Numbered from the stretch's first letter, positions 17,354 to 26,634 are shown. The stretch: 64,000 nt of DNA from Alicyclobacillus contaminans DSM 17975 (GCF_000429525.1 NZ_AUCA01000020.1:1-64000); one strand, 5' to 3'. A program made the numbers and translations. The notes: a model not told the origin generated them from the sequence alone.

Positions 17354-18571
17354 TCAGGATGAGGGCGATGCAGCTGACCCCGGCGCATGATTTGCGGGCT
17401 GTTGCAGCGAGGAGACAACCCCGATGTCTTCTTCCGTCTTGGTCACAATCGTTTCATATAGCTTACCATGCTCGACTTCGCGATGTAAAACGGTCTGCCC
17501 GAGAACCACTCCGTCTCCGTGCATCTGCGCCTGAACATCCTGGGCCGCCAAGCGCAGTGCCGCCGCCTCCGCCTGCTGCTCCGATTGCTGCAATGGCGTG
17601 GCCGACACCTCAAACAGCGTCCGTGTTGTCCACTGCACGGGAAGCCGCCAGCCGCCGAGTTTCCAGTCGGTCTCCACCTCTCGCTCAAACCCCGGCGTAA
17701 AGTCGGGCTGTTCAAATCCCCACAGGCGGATTCGAAATGATCCCAAGGTCAGATATCCGCGCTCCACACGCCGACCGGTGAGCGCCGCCTGCTCGACCTG
17801 CAGGGGCACGCTGATACGGGAATTATACCAGACCTCGGCGAACACCTGACCATCGGCGGGCACCCGTTTGATCCCATTTCCCAGATTCCCTGAAATCACA
17901 ACCTGCCCTGGATGGACCACCTGACCGGGCTGGACGAGGACCGTGCCCCGATTGGCGTACACTTTGCGAATCACCCCCGGCTTCCCCGCCAGGATGTCAT
18001 GCGGAGCGCTCGGTGGAGGAGCCACATCGGGAACCTTTGGAACGACTTCGATGGTCACCCGGCTGCCGTCAATCTGTACGCCGGCCCACATCAGGGACGG
18101 GAGCTTCTGGAGGAGTCGACTTTGAATCTCGTCATTGGCCGGCAAACGGTTGGACCACGCTCCGCGGTGTACTCCCATTTCTCGCACCGTCTGCAGGACC
18201 ATCTGCTGGGTATCCTCCTCCGCGCCGACCACGGTGACCTGCCATACCACGTGGCTCAGTCCGTAGAGAACGGCGAAAAACGCCACAAACCCCAACAGGA
18301 AAACTTTACGGCGCCACAGCTTTCGACGCCAGAACGGAAACCCCGCCTTTGCCACGAAGCGAAGCTTTACGCCGTGACGCCGACAGACCTCGTAAACTTC
18401 AGGAAAATCCCGCAGTCCGACGGTTACAGTACCGGAATCCCCGTGCAGGCGAACATCAAACAGGGGCACGCCGCGGTGCTGCAGATCTTTCAGCCAAAGC
18501 GCCGAATTCTTGCCCCGAATTTCAAGCAACAGGCTTCCCAACAGGAGGTGTTCCAGGTGGGGACGTCTCAC
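17354..18571 (-). CDS. yqfD: Sporulation protein YqfD
   Basis: A 405-residue membrane-anchored protein of the YqfD family, expressed in the mother cell in sporulating Firmicutes and needed for efficient sporulation. The cytoplasmic N-terminus is followed by one membrane helix (about 88-108, FLLGFVAFFAVLYGLSHVV). A large outer domain follows with FDVRL, GAWSNRLP, ILAGKPGVIRKVYANRGTV and the WGFEQPDF region. The GTG start overlaps the yqfC TGA, so the two are co-translated. Confidence 0.93.
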   Translation of the reverse strand: MRRPHLEHLLLGSLLLEIRGKNSALWLKDLQHRGVPLFDVRLHGDSGTVTVGLRDFPEVYEVCRRHGVKLRFVAKAGFPFWRRKLWRRKVFLLGFVAFFAVLYGLSHVVWQVTVVGAEEDTQQMVLQTVREMGVHRGAWSNRLPANDEIQSRLLQKLPSLMWAGVQIDGSRVTIEVVPKVPDVAPPPSAPHDILAGKPGVIRKVYANRGTVLVQPGQVVHPGQVVISGNLGNGIKRVPADGQVFAEVWYNSRISVPLQVEQAALTGRRVERGYLTLGSFRIRLWGFEQPDFTPGFEREVETDWKLGGWRLPVQWTTRTLFEVSATPLQQSEQQAEAAALRLAAQDVQAQMHGDGVVLGQTVLHREVEHGKLYETIVTKTEEDIGVVSSLQQPANHAPGSAASPSS

Positions 18572-18864
18572 TGCGCGTCCTCCTTCGTCCGCAGGTATGT
18601 CAACGATTCAACCGTTCCTTGCACATGTACCTCTTTCTCCGTGACCAGCGTGACCACGAACTGATGTCCGGTCAGCCGCAGCCTGGAATCTCCGAGGTTG
18701 ATGTCCACGACCGTGTCCGACACATGCAAGAGGGAACGGATGTTTTCAACAATCACTTCCCGGCCATCCAGACACGTCAGGCGGGAGATGTCCAGCAGCG
18801 CATCAGGCGGCAAGGACAACCAATTCGTCGCAGCACGGCGTACTTTTTGTTTCCAGGTGCGCAT
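18568..18864 (-). CDS. yqfC: Sporulation protein YqfC
   Basis: A 98-residue YabP/YqfC-family protein (PPDALLDISRLTCLDGREVIVEN then HQFVVTL). YqfC works with YqfD in the mother cell. The ATG is preceded by AGAAGGAGGG. It begins a transcription unit right after the terminator at 18952-18979. I could not identify a sigma-E promoter with confidence. Confidence 0.92.
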   Translation of the reverse strand: MRTWKQKVRRAATNWLSLPPDALLDISRLTCLDGREVIVENIRSLLHVSDTVVDINLGDSRLRLTGHQFVVTLVTEKEVHVQGTVESLTYLRTKEDAQ

Positions 18865-18951
18865 GATTGTCCCTCCTTCTCAGTTCATCGTATGAAGGAC
18901 GCCCCGGGGCTAGTACTGCCGCCTGAACACCTGCGCCCATGCGGATAGCAT

Positions 18952-18979
18952 AAAAAACCCGCCGAAGTTCGGCGGGTTT
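18952..18979 (-). terminator. Rho-independent terminator after yqeY
   Basis: On the minus strand AAACCCGCCG ... CGGCGGGTT is followed by TTTTT. It lies 80 bases beyond the yqeY stop and separates rpsU-yqeY from yqfC-yqfD. Confidence 0.9.
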
Positions 18980-19060
18980 CCCAGAACAATCGCTGCCAGC
19001 GCACAACCACGCCGCAGCGATCTGTGTATGAAGATTTGTTCCCTTAGGACAAGGAAGCTT

Positions 19061-19504
19061 TTAGGAGAGCAATGACTGGACCACTGCTTGCACCTGACGT
19101 CCGTCCGCTCTACCCCTCACCTTCGGCATAACCGCGGACATCACTTTCCCCATGTCAGACTTTCCAGATGCACCAAGTTCCGCTATGACACCTTGAACGA
19201 TTTCTCTCAGTTCATCTTCCGTGAATGGCTTGGGAAGATACGACATCAAGACATCGATTTCTCCCTGAACTTCTTCCATCAGGTCGACACGTCCGGCACT
19301 CTCGAACGCCTGGAGGGAGTCGCGGCGTTGCTTGAGTTCCTTCTGGATGACTGCGAGGATGTCATCGTCCGAGAGGGGCGATCCGGATTCGATTTCCCGG
19401 TTTTTCACAGCGGCCTTGACCATCCTGACCACGGACAAGCGGACTTTGTCTTTGGCTTTCATCGCCTGCTTCAAGTCTTCGGAGAGTTGTTCGGTCAAGC
19501 TCAC
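19061..19504 (-). CDS. GatB/YqeY domain protein
   Basis: A 147-residue protein consisting of the YqeY domain found at the C-terminus of GatB, the tRNA-binding part of Glu/Asp-tRNA amidotransferase. It reads LSEDLKQAMKAKDKVRLSVVR at the start and ends with MGKVMSAVMPKVRGRADG. Stand-alone YqeY may bind tRNA, but its role is unproven. A GTG start at 19504 lies 24 bases after rpsU. The rpsU-yqeY pairing is conserved in Bacillales. Confidence 0.93.
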   Translation of the reverse strand: MSLTEQLSEDLKQAMKAKDKVRLSVVRMVKAAVKNREIESGSPLSDDDILAVIQKELKQRRDSLQAFESAGRVDLMEEVQGEIDVLMSYLPKPFTEDELREIVQGVIAELGASGKSDMGKVMSAVMPKVRGRADGRQVQAVVQSLLS

Positions 19505-19528
19505 TGGAAATCCCCCTGTTCACCGGAA

Positions 19529-19708
19529 TCAATAAGACCGCCGTTTCTTGCGTGCGGCTTCGGACTTCTTTTTGCGAGCAACACTCGGCTTCTCGTAGTG
19601 TTTACGCTTGCGAACTTCGGCAAGGATACCGTCGCGCGCGGTCGCTTTCTTGAAACGGCGTAACGCACTGTCCAAAGATTCGTTCTTGCGAACCTTGATT
19701 TCGGACAT
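19529..19708 (-). CDS. rpsU: 30S ribosomal protein S21
   Basis: 59 residues: [20 protein letters not shown], then the basic tail with [25 protein letters not shown]. The ATG at 19708 is preceded by GGAGGGAGGGAGAGAG. It sits behind a near-consensus sigma-A promoter. Confidence 0.97.
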   Translation of the reverse strand: MSEIKVRKNESLDSALRRFKKATARDGILAEVRKRKHYEKPSVARKKKSEAARKKRRSY

Positions 19709-19751
19709 CTCTCTCCCTCCCTCCAAGCAACACGAATCGTTAATCAGACGT

Positions 19752-19781
19752 ATTATAGTACAGCGAAAAAAGTAGTGTCAA
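19752..19781 (-). promoter_or_regulatory. Sigma-A promoter of rpsU-yqeY
   Basis: On the minus strand TTGACA (19781-19776), an 18-base spacer and TATAAT (19757-19752) match the consensus in both boxes. The start site would be about 35 bases before the rpsU ATG. Confidence 0.92.
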
Positions 19782-19865
19782 ACACACCGGCCCGGGCGCC
19801 GCCTTCACAGATTGGCATGGACCTCCCCATCACCGCATAGCAATCTCACAGGTGAGGTGTTGTCC

Positions 19866-20801
19866 ATGTGGATTCACTTGCTGATGGCAGGACTGTCCCT
19901 GTTTACATTTCTTGGAGGCCTGCGAGTCATGCGACAGGGCCTGGAAGGGCTCGGAGAAGGTCGATTGCCCCTCCTGTTGCAACGGTTCGCGCGGACGCCG
20001 ACCCGCGGCATTCTCACAGGAACCATTGTGACTGCCCTAATGCAGAGCAGCGCCGCCGTCACCGCCATCTCGGTCGGGCTGGTGGCCAGCGGCAGCCTGT
20101 TATTTCGAGATGCCCTCGGCATTGTCCTGGGCGCCAACGTGGGATCCACTGTTACCCCCCAAATGCTGACCTTTGACCTCTGGCTCGCAGTGATCCCATG
20201 CCTCGGCCTCGGTTTCATCGGAATTGCCAGCCGTCGCCCACGGTTGTACTTCCCGAGCGTCGCGCTGCTCGGTTTCAGCGCCCTCGTCATCGGCCTCGAA
20301 ATGTTGACCACGGCCCTTCAACCGTTGGCCGCATCCGCTTGGTTTCACCACTTGCTGCAAACCGCCGGAATGAATCCACTGCTCGCTGCGGGCGCGGGAT
20401 GTCTGCTGAGCGCCGCCATCCAATCGAGCACGGCCACCACCGTGATCACCATGGCATTGGCGACGCAGGCCCTGATTCCCATGTCCGGTGCCATCTCCAT
20501 CGTCCTCGGAGCCAATGTGGGCACATGCCTCACGTCTGTCCTGGCCGCCGTCGGCCAAACGCGCCCCGCACAGCAGGTGGCGCTGGCTCACGTTCTTCTC
20601 AACATCGGAGGTGTCGCACTCTTCCTGCCGTGCATCGCCCCGTTCACAGAATGGATGACCCATTTGGCCACGTCGCCCGCCCAGCAGATTGCCAACGCCC
20701 ACACGCTGTTCAACATCGTCTGCACGCTGCTCGTATGGCCAGTGACCGGATGGTTCGCCAGGTTGGTGGAACGCTTACTGCCGGACCAGGCTCGGGCCTG
20801 A
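19866..20801 (+). CDS. Na+/phosphate cotransporter family protein (YqeW-like)
   Basis: A 311-residue inner membrane protein made of two inverted NptA-type repeats. Each repeat has a QSS motif (ALMQSSAAVTAISVGL and AAIQSSTATTVITMAL) followed by a GANVGS/GANVGT loop. It has no C-terminal PhoU domain. The ATG at 19866 has GAGGTG six bases upstream. In B. subtilis yqeW lies between yqeV and rpsU, which is this position, so orthology is likely. It is one of the few plus-strand genes and converges on the Nudix-DeoC gene with a 27-base tail overlap. Confidence 0.9.
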   Translation: MWIHLLMAGLSLFTFLGGLRVMRQGLEGLGEGRLPLLLQRFARTPTRGILTGTIVTALMQSSAAVTAISVGLVASGSLLFRDALGIVLGANVGSTVTPQMLTFDLWLAVIPCLGLGFIGIASRRPRLYFPSVALLGFSALVIGLEMLTTALQPLAASAWFHHLLQTAGMNPLLAAGAGCLLSAAIQSSTATTVITMALATQALIPMSGAISIVLGANVGTCLTSVLAAVGQTRPAQQVALAHVLLNIGGVALFLPCIAPFTEWMTHLATSPAQQIANAHTLFNIVCTLLVWPVTGWFARLVERLLPDQARA

Positions 20802-22070
20802 GCTGGTGCCGATGCGCGTGGCGCCAAACCGGAGAAAGTTCAGGGCTTCTTGTTGCGCGCGGACGCCGCCCGCAGCCTTGACACCCAGTTTTCCCTCTGT
20901 GGCCACGGCCATTGCCGCCACGTCGGCAATCTGCGCACCGGTGGCCGCAAATCCCGTCGACGTCTTGACAAAATCCGCTCCCGCGGCCGCCGAGAGCAGC
21001 GATGCCATCACAACCTGAGCCATGGTGAGAAAGTGCGTTTCGAATATCACCTTCAACCGCGCACCGTGCGCATGCGCGGCGGTGGCCGCCGCGGCGATGT
21101 GGCGGTGAACCGTCCAGATATCGTCTTCCCGCATCGATCCGACCGGCAGCACCATATCCACTTCCACTGCGCCATCCTCCGCGACCGCGGCCACCTCAGC
21201 AGCCAGCGCCGAAGGCTGCGCAGCCCCGAGCGGAAACCCAGCCACGGTACATGGGATGACCGAACTGCCGCGGAGTTTCTCGGCAGCCAGCGCCACGTGC
21301 TGCGGATTGATGCAGACCGCCCGCAGGTGATGATCAAGGGCCGCCCGGCAGACGGATTCCACATCCACAGCGCTCGCTTCCGGTTTGAGCAACGTGTGCT
21401 CAATCGCATCCCGCAGCGATGCCAGAGGATTCGCGATGGTGCGCGGCAGCACGACTTCCTCTCCTGACTCTGACAGCACGTCTGAGAGCGCCGCTGCAAT
21501 GTCCGGCGCCACAACGGTCAGTTCGCGGCGAACGGCGCGCACCATCTCCGAAAGCAGCGGCTGCACGGAACGCCACGTCTGTTCCAACGTGTCCGCGTCG
21601 GTCGACGCCGCCAATTGGCGCCACTTCTTATCCCACTGCGCCACGTGCCAGCGCCACAGAACGTCCGCTTTCTCGAAGACCCAGCGCCAATTCGCATAGC
21701 CGTTGGCATCGTGTTTGTCTCTGGCCTCATCCCACGGCAGAAAGTACGCGGCCCGCACTTCCTCCAACTGCGGAGACGGCGTCTCTGTTTCGTCAATTTC
21801 CTCGAGCAAGAACAGGCGCACCTGTTTGCGTATGGTCTCTCCATCCCGTTCCACACGGTATTCCACCCGGCCCAGCGGAGCCAGAATCCGCGCCTCCACT
21901 CCAGTCTCCTCGCGAATTTCGCGGATTGCCGCCAGTTCCCACGTCTCTCCTGGCTCCAGATGGCCCTTCGGAAATGTGACGTGCCCATAGCTGTCATCAA
22001 TCAACAACACTTCCGGCCCGGCTGGTGTCCTGCGAACCACCAGGCCTCCCGCCGCACGTTCAATTCGCAC
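20775..22070 (-). CDS. Nudix hydrolase - deoxyribose-phosphate aldolase fusion
   Basis: A 431-residue two-domain protein. Residues about 1-130 form a Nudix domain with an intact Nudix box (GHLEPGETWELAAIREIR, then EETGV; residues 36-58). Residues about 130-215 are a helical linker of no known family. Residues about 216-431 are a DeoC aldolase with VEVDMVLPVG (Asp 305), the Schiff-base lysine in DFVKTSTGF (Lys 369) and the second lysine in GVKAAGG (Lys 398). DeoC cleaves 2-deoxyribose-5-phosphate to acetaldehyde and glyceraldehyde-3-phosphate. The GTG start shares its G with the mtaB TAG and has GGAGGTG eight bases upstream. A separate deoC near yqeV-yqeW is known in related bacteria; the fusion is the odd part. 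Confidence 0.93.
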   Translation of the reverse strand: MRIERAAGGLVVRRTPAGPEVLLIDDSYGHVTFPKGHLEPGETWELAAIREIREETGVEARILAPLGRVEYRVERDGETIRKQVRLFLLEEIDETETPSPQLEEVRAAYFLPWDEARDKHDANGYANWRWVFEKADVLWRWHVAQWDKKWRQLAASTDADTLEQTWRSVQPLLSEMVRAVRRELTVVAPDIAAALSDVLSESGEEVVLPRTIANPLASLRDAIEHTLLKPEASAVDVESVCRAALDHHLRAVCINPQHVALAAEKLRGSSVIPCTVAGFPLGAAQPSALAAEVAAVAEDGAVEVDMVLPVGSMREDDIWTVHRHIAAAATAAHAHGARLKVIFETHFLTMAQVVMASLLSAAAGADFVKTSTGFAATGAQIADVAAMAVATEGKLGVKAAGGVRAQQEALNFLRFGATRIGTSSGPSLVRQ

Positions 22071-23500
22071 TACGCATGCACCTCCGTTGTACAAGTCCAC
22101 TCGTCAACCACGGTCGCATCGACTTCGGCCGTGGTGACCTGATCTTCAAATCGTCCAATTTGCAGTTTCCCCCCAGGCTCATCCAGCGCCACACGGCAGA
22201 CCTCACCGATGAGCGACTCCGGCTTTATCCCGGAGGGCACGGGAAACGCGAACTTCAGATAGTTGTCCGCGTGGCCGGTGAGCCAATATCCCGGTTGGTT
22301 GGCGGGCCCTTGGCCAGGTGGTGTTTTTCGCACCTCGTCGTGATACGGTTCCTCCACCACCACTTCGAACAAAGACCCTCGCTGTGCTGCGGCGTACGCC
22401 GTGGTGAGCGCTTCCGACAGTTCAATCAACCGATGCACTCGCGCTTCTTTCACAGGTTCCGGAACCTGGTCCGGGAACTTGGCCGCCGGAGTACCTTTGC
22501 GCGGAGAGTACGGAAATACGTGCAGCTGGGCGAACCGCTGACTCCGGATGAACGCCTCGGTGGCCTCGAAGTATTCGTCCGTCTCCCCGGGAAACCCGAC
22601 AATCACGTCGCTGGTGATGGCCACATCCGGCAGCGCACGACGTAATTTGTCCAATTTGTCGGCGTAGTCCTCCACCGTGTAATGGCGATTCATGCGGCGA
22701 AGCACCTGGTTGTGGCCTGCCTGCAACGGAATGTGTAGATGTTTGCAGACCTTTGTGGACTGCCCCAGGACATGGATGAGCTCGTCGTCGACCTCGCTCG
22801 CTTCGATGGAACTGATGCGCACCCGATACAGTTCCGGAATGCCTTCCAGATCGCGAAGCAGATGCGCCAATCGGTATCCCTGAAGGTCCGCGCCATATCC
22901 TCCGGTATGAATTCCGGTGAGCACGATTTCACGGTAACCCGCCTTCGCCAATTTGCGAGCCTGTTGCAGAATATTCTCCGGCTTCCGGCTGCGGATCAGT
23001 CCTCGGGCGTACGGAATGATGCAAAACGTGCAGAAATTGTTGCATCCGTCCTGAATTTTCAAGTTGGCGCGCGCGCGATCTTCGAAAAACGGCACGTCCA
23101 TTTCTTCGAATTCTTTGGTCTTCAGGATATTGCCCACGGACTGATAAGGATGCTGCTCTCGCTGCACCTGTTCCACCAACTGGACAATCTGCGATTTTCG
23201 ATCGTTCCCGACCACCAAATCCACGCCGTGGATGGCCGCCACTTCCTCCGGCGCGATTTGCGCGTAACATCCGGTCACCACCACTGTGGCATCAGCGTTG
23301 GTCCGGACTGCCCGCCGAATCATTTGCCGCGACTTTTTGTCGCCTGTATTCGTAACCGTGCAGGTGTTGATCACATACACGTCCGCTTTTTCTTCAAACG
23401 GCACCTGCTCATAGCCGCTCGCCTTAAACATCCGCCAGATGGCTTCGGTGTCGTAAAAGTTGACCTTGCAACCCAAGGTGTGAAACGCCACCGTCGGCAT
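22070..23500 (-). CDS. mtaB: tRNA N6-threonylcarbamoyladenosine (t6A37) methylthiotransferase MtaB
   Basis: A 476-residue radical-SAM enzyme that adds a methylthio group to t6A37 in tRNAs. The N-terminal UPF0004 domain has VAFHTLGCKVNFYDTEA, INTCTV and VVTGCYAQ (three cluster cysteines). The radical-SAM motif is CNNFCTFCIIPYARG. A C-terminal TRAM domain follows. The ATG is preceded by GGGAGGATGAGCGGAG. It follows rsmE by six bases. Confidence 0.95.
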   Translation of the reverse strand: MPTVAFHTLGCKVNFYDTEAIWRMFKASGYEQVPFEEKADVYVINTCTVTNTGDKKSRQMIRRAVRTNADATVVVTGCYAQIAPEEVAAIHGVDLVVGNDRKSQIVQLVEQVQREQHPYQSVGNILKTKEFEEMDVPFFEDRARANLKIQDGCNNFCTFCIIPYARGLIRSRKPENILQQARKLAKAGYREIVLTGIHTGGYGADLQGYRLAHLLRDLEGIPELYRVRISSIEASEVDDELIHVLGQSTKVCKHLHIPLQAGHNQVLRRMNRHYTVEDYADKLDKLRRALPDVAITSDVIVGFPGETDEYFEATEAFIRSQRFAQLHVFPYSPRKGTPAAKFPDQVPEPVKEARVHRLIELSEALTTAYAAAQRGSLFEVVVEEPYHDEVRKTPPGQGPANQPGYWLTGHADNYLKFAFPVPSGIKPESLIGEVCRVALDEPGGKLQIGRFEDQVTTAEVDATVVDEWTCTTEVHA

Positions 23501-23506
23501 CTCCGC

Positions 23507-24283
23507 TCATCCTCCCAACTGTCGATAATGGTGCAGCACGGCGGCCGTTGCCGCCAGTCCCGCCGTCTCTGTCCGCAGGGTACGGAGACCGAGGCTGGTG
23601 CGAATGGCGGCACAGCCGCGCATCCACAGATCCCGCTCCTCGTCCGTCCAGCCGCCCTCCGGACCCACCACCACCACGAGCGCGACACCCTCCGTCCGCT
23701 GCGCCGCGTCCGTGCAACGGTCCACGGCCGTCGCCAATCCGATGGTGCCATCGCTCGATTCGTCCAGAAACAGTACACAAAGAGGATGCCGCTCACGCAC
23801 CCAGTCCAACGCGGCAGCCACATCGGCCGCAAACTCAACCGGCGGGACGACATCTCGTTGCGATTGGCTCGCCGCCTCCTGCACCACCTTGCTCCACCGT
23901 TCCAGTTTTGATGCTCGTTTCTTATCATCCAATCGAACAATGGAGCGACTCGTCGGCAGGAGCAGAAAGCCTGCCGCTCCAACCTCTGTGTTGTGCTGCA
24001 GAATGAAATCTATTTTATCACCTTTCGCGAGCGCTTGAACCAGGTACACGCGAACCTCCGGTTCGTGGGATGGAAGTTCGGCTTCCACTGCGATGGAGAG
24101 GCGCCCCTGTTTGGCGTCGACGGCGGTGACGGTGCCAAGGTAGCCCCTGCCGCCGCTGGCCACCGCCATGGGCTCCCCCACCTCCACGCGCAACACCCTT
24201 GCAAAATGGTGTCCATCCTCGCCGGATACCTCCATGGTCATGCCGACGGACACCGGATGGCTCACAAACACCCGTGGATTCAT
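23507..24283 (-). CDS. rsmE: 16S rRNA (uracil(1498)-N3)-methyltransferase RsmE
   Basis: A 258-residue SPOUT methyltransferase that modifies U1498 of 16S rRNA. The N-terminal PUA-like domain is followed by the trefoil-knot domain with VVVVGPEGGWTDEE and SLGLRTLRTETAG. The ATG at 24283 overlaps the prmA stop (ATGA). Confidence 0.95.
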   Translation of the reverse strand: MNPRVFVSHPVSVGMTMEVSGEDGHHFARVLRVEVGEPMAVASGGRGYLGTVTAVDAKQGRLSIAVEAELPSHEPEVRVYLVQALAKGDKIDFILQHNTEVGAAGFLLLPTSRSIVRLDDKKRASKLERWSKVVQEAASQSQRDVVPPVEFAADVAAALDWVRERHPLCVLFLDESSDGTIGLATAVDRCTDAAQRTEGVALVVVVGPEGGWTDEERDLWMRGCAAIRTSLGLRTLRTETAGLAATAAVLHHYRQLGG

Positions 24284-25224
24284 GGCGTCCGCCGCCCCAC
24301 CAGCGCCACCCAATCCTCACGAACCAACCGGTCCTCCACGATGAACCCGTGCTGACGCAGGCTTTCGCGAATCGGCGTCTCCTGGCTCGTCACAATGCCG
24401 GACAACACAATGCGACCTCCGGGTGCCACCTTCTGCGCAGCTTGCGGCATCATGCGCAACAGAATGTCGCGAAGAATGTTGGCGATGAGGAGATCACACT
24501 GCCCGGCGGCCGCCGGCGACAACAGATCCCCGGTCTCCACCTGCACCACATCGGCGACGTTGTTGTCTGCGACGTTACCCCGCGCCGCCGCCGTCGCAAC
24601 CGGATCGATGTCAATGGCGAGCACGCGGGCAGCGCCCAGTTTGGCGGCCGCTATGGCGAGCACGGCCGTGCCGCAGCCCACGTCAATCACAGACGCTCCG
24701 TTGAGCGGCACCCGCTGCAACGCTTCTAGACACAGCTGCGTCGTCGCATGCGTGCCTGTTCCAAAGGCCATGCCAGGTTCAAGAATGACCGGGATTCGCC
24801 CGTTGAGCTGCACCTCGTCTTCCCACCATTTGGGCACCACCATCAACCGCTCCCCGATGGGCATCGGTTGAAAGCCATCCTTCCAGGCGTTCTCCCAACT
24901 CGATTCGTCCAGCAATTCGAGGCACAGCGTCTCCCTGGCGGCGCCCAGGTCCAGTCCTGCGGACGCCACCTGATTGAACGCGGCGCCCAGGCGCTCGCGC
25001 AACTCAGTCTCGGGCATGGATTCCGGTACGTAGATGCTCATCTCGGTGGTTTCGGAGTCGCTCAACTGCTCGTCCATCCATTCGCCGAATTCCGGATTCT
25101 TGACTGCTTCCCGCGGCCCTCCTTCCATCGCAACGCCCTGGATTTCCGGCCATTCCTGCAACACGCCGGCCAGCGCTTCGGCCGACTGCCACGGAACCGT
25201 CCACCGGACCTGCCACCACTGCAT
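24280..25224 (-). CDS. prmA: Ribosomal protein L11 methyltransferase PrmA
   Basis: 314 residues. The N-terminal substrate domain (WWQVRWTVPWQSAEALAGVL) is followed by the class I SAM domain with GMAFGTGTHATTQLCL, VIDVGCGTAVLAIAA and LLIANIL. It methylates ribosomal protein L11. The ATG at 25224 lies six bases after GAGGAGG; upstream in-frame codons are not family-like. It lies directly after dnaJ as in B. subtilis. Confidence 0.95.
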   Translation of the reverse strand: MQWWQVRWTVPWQSAEALAGVLQEWPEIQGVAMEGGPREAVKNPEFGEWMDEQLSDSETTEMSIYVPESMPETELRERLGAAFNQVASAGLDLGAARETLCLELLDESSWENAWKDGFQPMPIGERLMVVPKWWEDEVQLNGRIPVILEPGMAFGTGTHATTQLCLEALQRVPLNGASVIDVGCGTAVLAIAAAKLGAARVLAIDIDPVATAAARGNVADNNVADVVQVETGDLLSPAAAGQCDLLIANILRDILLRMMPQAAQKVAPGGRIVLSGIVTSQETPIRESLRQHGFIVEDRLVREDWVALVGRRTP

Positions 25225-25299
25225 ACACATCCTCCTCATATTTCGAAAGCGGCCCACGCGGGCCGCTTTCGCTTCGTTCTTGTGGCCAGTCGCCACCCA

Positions 25300-26430
25300 T
25301 CAGTCGTCACCCAAGATGGCACTCTTCATCCGTTCAATAAATGTTTTCGCCTGTTCCTGTGGCGCCTCGCCCAATTCCTTGCCGAGTTCCCGAAACAGTT
25401 CCTTCTGTCGATCCGTCAGGTGCGTGGGTGTGATGACGTGGACCCGCACGTGCTGATCCCCTCGCTGATTGGTTCCCAGCCGCACAATGCCTTTGCCCTT
25501 GAGCCGGAACGATGTCCCCGTCTGCGTTCCTTCTGGGATCCGCAGTTTCACAGGACCGTCGAGGGTGGGCACTTCCACCTCATCACCCAGTGCCGCCTGC
25601 ACAAAGGTGAGCGGATAGTCTACATAGACGTTTGTTCCGTCACGCGTGAACGTGTCGTCGGGCCGAACGTGGATGACAATGTGCAGGTCGCCCGGCTGAC
25701 CGCCGTTTGGACTGGCCTCTCCGGCGCCGGGAATCCGCAAACGCGTCCCCGTATCCACACCCGCAGGCACGCGCACACTCACCGTCCGCCGCACGCGGCG
25801 TCGCCCCTGACCGTGGCAATCCGGGCAGGGTGTCCCTATCTGCACGCCCCGGCCGCGACACGCGGAACACACTTTTCGATTGACCATGCGGCCAAACGGC
25901 GTGTTCACCACCGTCTGCTGTTCGCCGGTACCGTGACAGACCGGACACTTTTCCACTTTGGTTCCAGGTTTGGCTCCGGAACCTTCACAGGTGGAACAGG
26001 TTTCCGTCCGCGGAATCTGGATCTGCTGCTCCACGCCAAACGCCGCGTCGCGGAACGAAATTTCCAATTCATATTCGAGGTCATGGCCCCGCTGCGGTCC
26101 GCGCTGTCCCCGTCCGCCGAAAAACATATCGAAGATGTCGCCAAAACCGCCAAAGTCCCCGAATCCTTCGAACCCGGCGCCGCCGCCCATGCCGCCCATG
26201 CCCTGAGACGGATCGGCATGACCAAACTGGTCGTAGTTCGCCCGCTTGCTGCTATCCGACAGCACTTCGTAGGCCTCTGTGACTTCCTTGAATTTTTCGG
26301 CCGCGTCGGGGTCGTTCTTATTGACGTCCGGGTGATATTTCCGCGCCAACTTCCGGTAAGCCTTCTTTATCTCATCCGGGCTCGCCGAGCGACTGACACC
26401 AAGAACCTCATAGTAGTCGCGCTTGCTCAC
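25300..26430 (-). CDS. dnaJ: Chaperone protein DnaJ
   Basis: A 376-residue Hsp40 cochaperone of DnaK. It has the J domain with YHPDVN (the HPD tripeptide), a Gly/Phe-rich segment, four CxxCxGxG-type zinc repeats ([36 protein letters not shown]) and the C-terminal substrate domain. The GTG at 26430 is preceded by GGAGGGGG. It is separated from dnaK by about 200 bases that include a stem-loop. Confidence 0.96.
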   Translation of the reverse strand: MSKRDYYEVLGVSRSASPDEIKKAYRKLARKYHPDVNKNDPDAAEKFKEVTEAYEVLSDSSKRANYDQFGHADPSQGMGGMGGGAGFEGFGDFGGFGDIFDMFFGGRGQRGPQRGHDLEYELEISFRDAAFGVEQQIQIPRTETCSTCEGSGAKPGTKVEKCPVCHGTGEQQTVVNTPFGRMVNRKVCSACRGRGVQIGTPCPDCHGQGRRRVRRTVSVRVPAGVDTGTRLRIPGAGEASPNGGQPGDLHIVIHVRPDDTFTRDGTNVYVDYPLTFVQAALGDEVEVPTLDGPVKLRIPEGTQTGTSFRLKGKGIVRLGTNQRGDQHVRVHVITPTHLTDRQKELFRELGKELGEAPQEQAKTFIERMKSAILGDD

Positions 26431-26499
26431 AGGATGTGACCCCCTCCTACCCGTCCAACCGATTGTAGCACAGACCTTCACTTCCCCGTACATGCGCAG

Positions 26500-26527
26500 G
26501 CGTGGCAGGGACTGCTCCCTGCCACGC
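26500..26527 (-). other. Perfect 12-bp stem-loop between dnaK and dnaJ
   Basis: GCGTGGCAGGGA, a four-base loop and TCCCTGCCACGC form an uninterrupted hairpin. No T tract follows on either strand, so it is not an ordinary terminator. It may be an mRNA processing or stability element that lowers dnaJ relative to dnaK. Confidence 0.7.
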
Positions 26528-26634
26528 GTACTCAGTTGCGGTCACAGCATCGCGCCGCGTGATTCGCTTGGCTGGCGCCCACGCGCCGGCTGAAGTGGGG
26601 CGTCTGCCACATGTGGCTGCCCCGACCAGGCCCA

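Noticed and set aside
18880-18950. Sigma-E promoter for yqfC-yqfD
   Set aside because: A CATACGAT resembling a sigma-E -10 box is present on the minus strand, but I could not find a convincing -35 box at the right distance.
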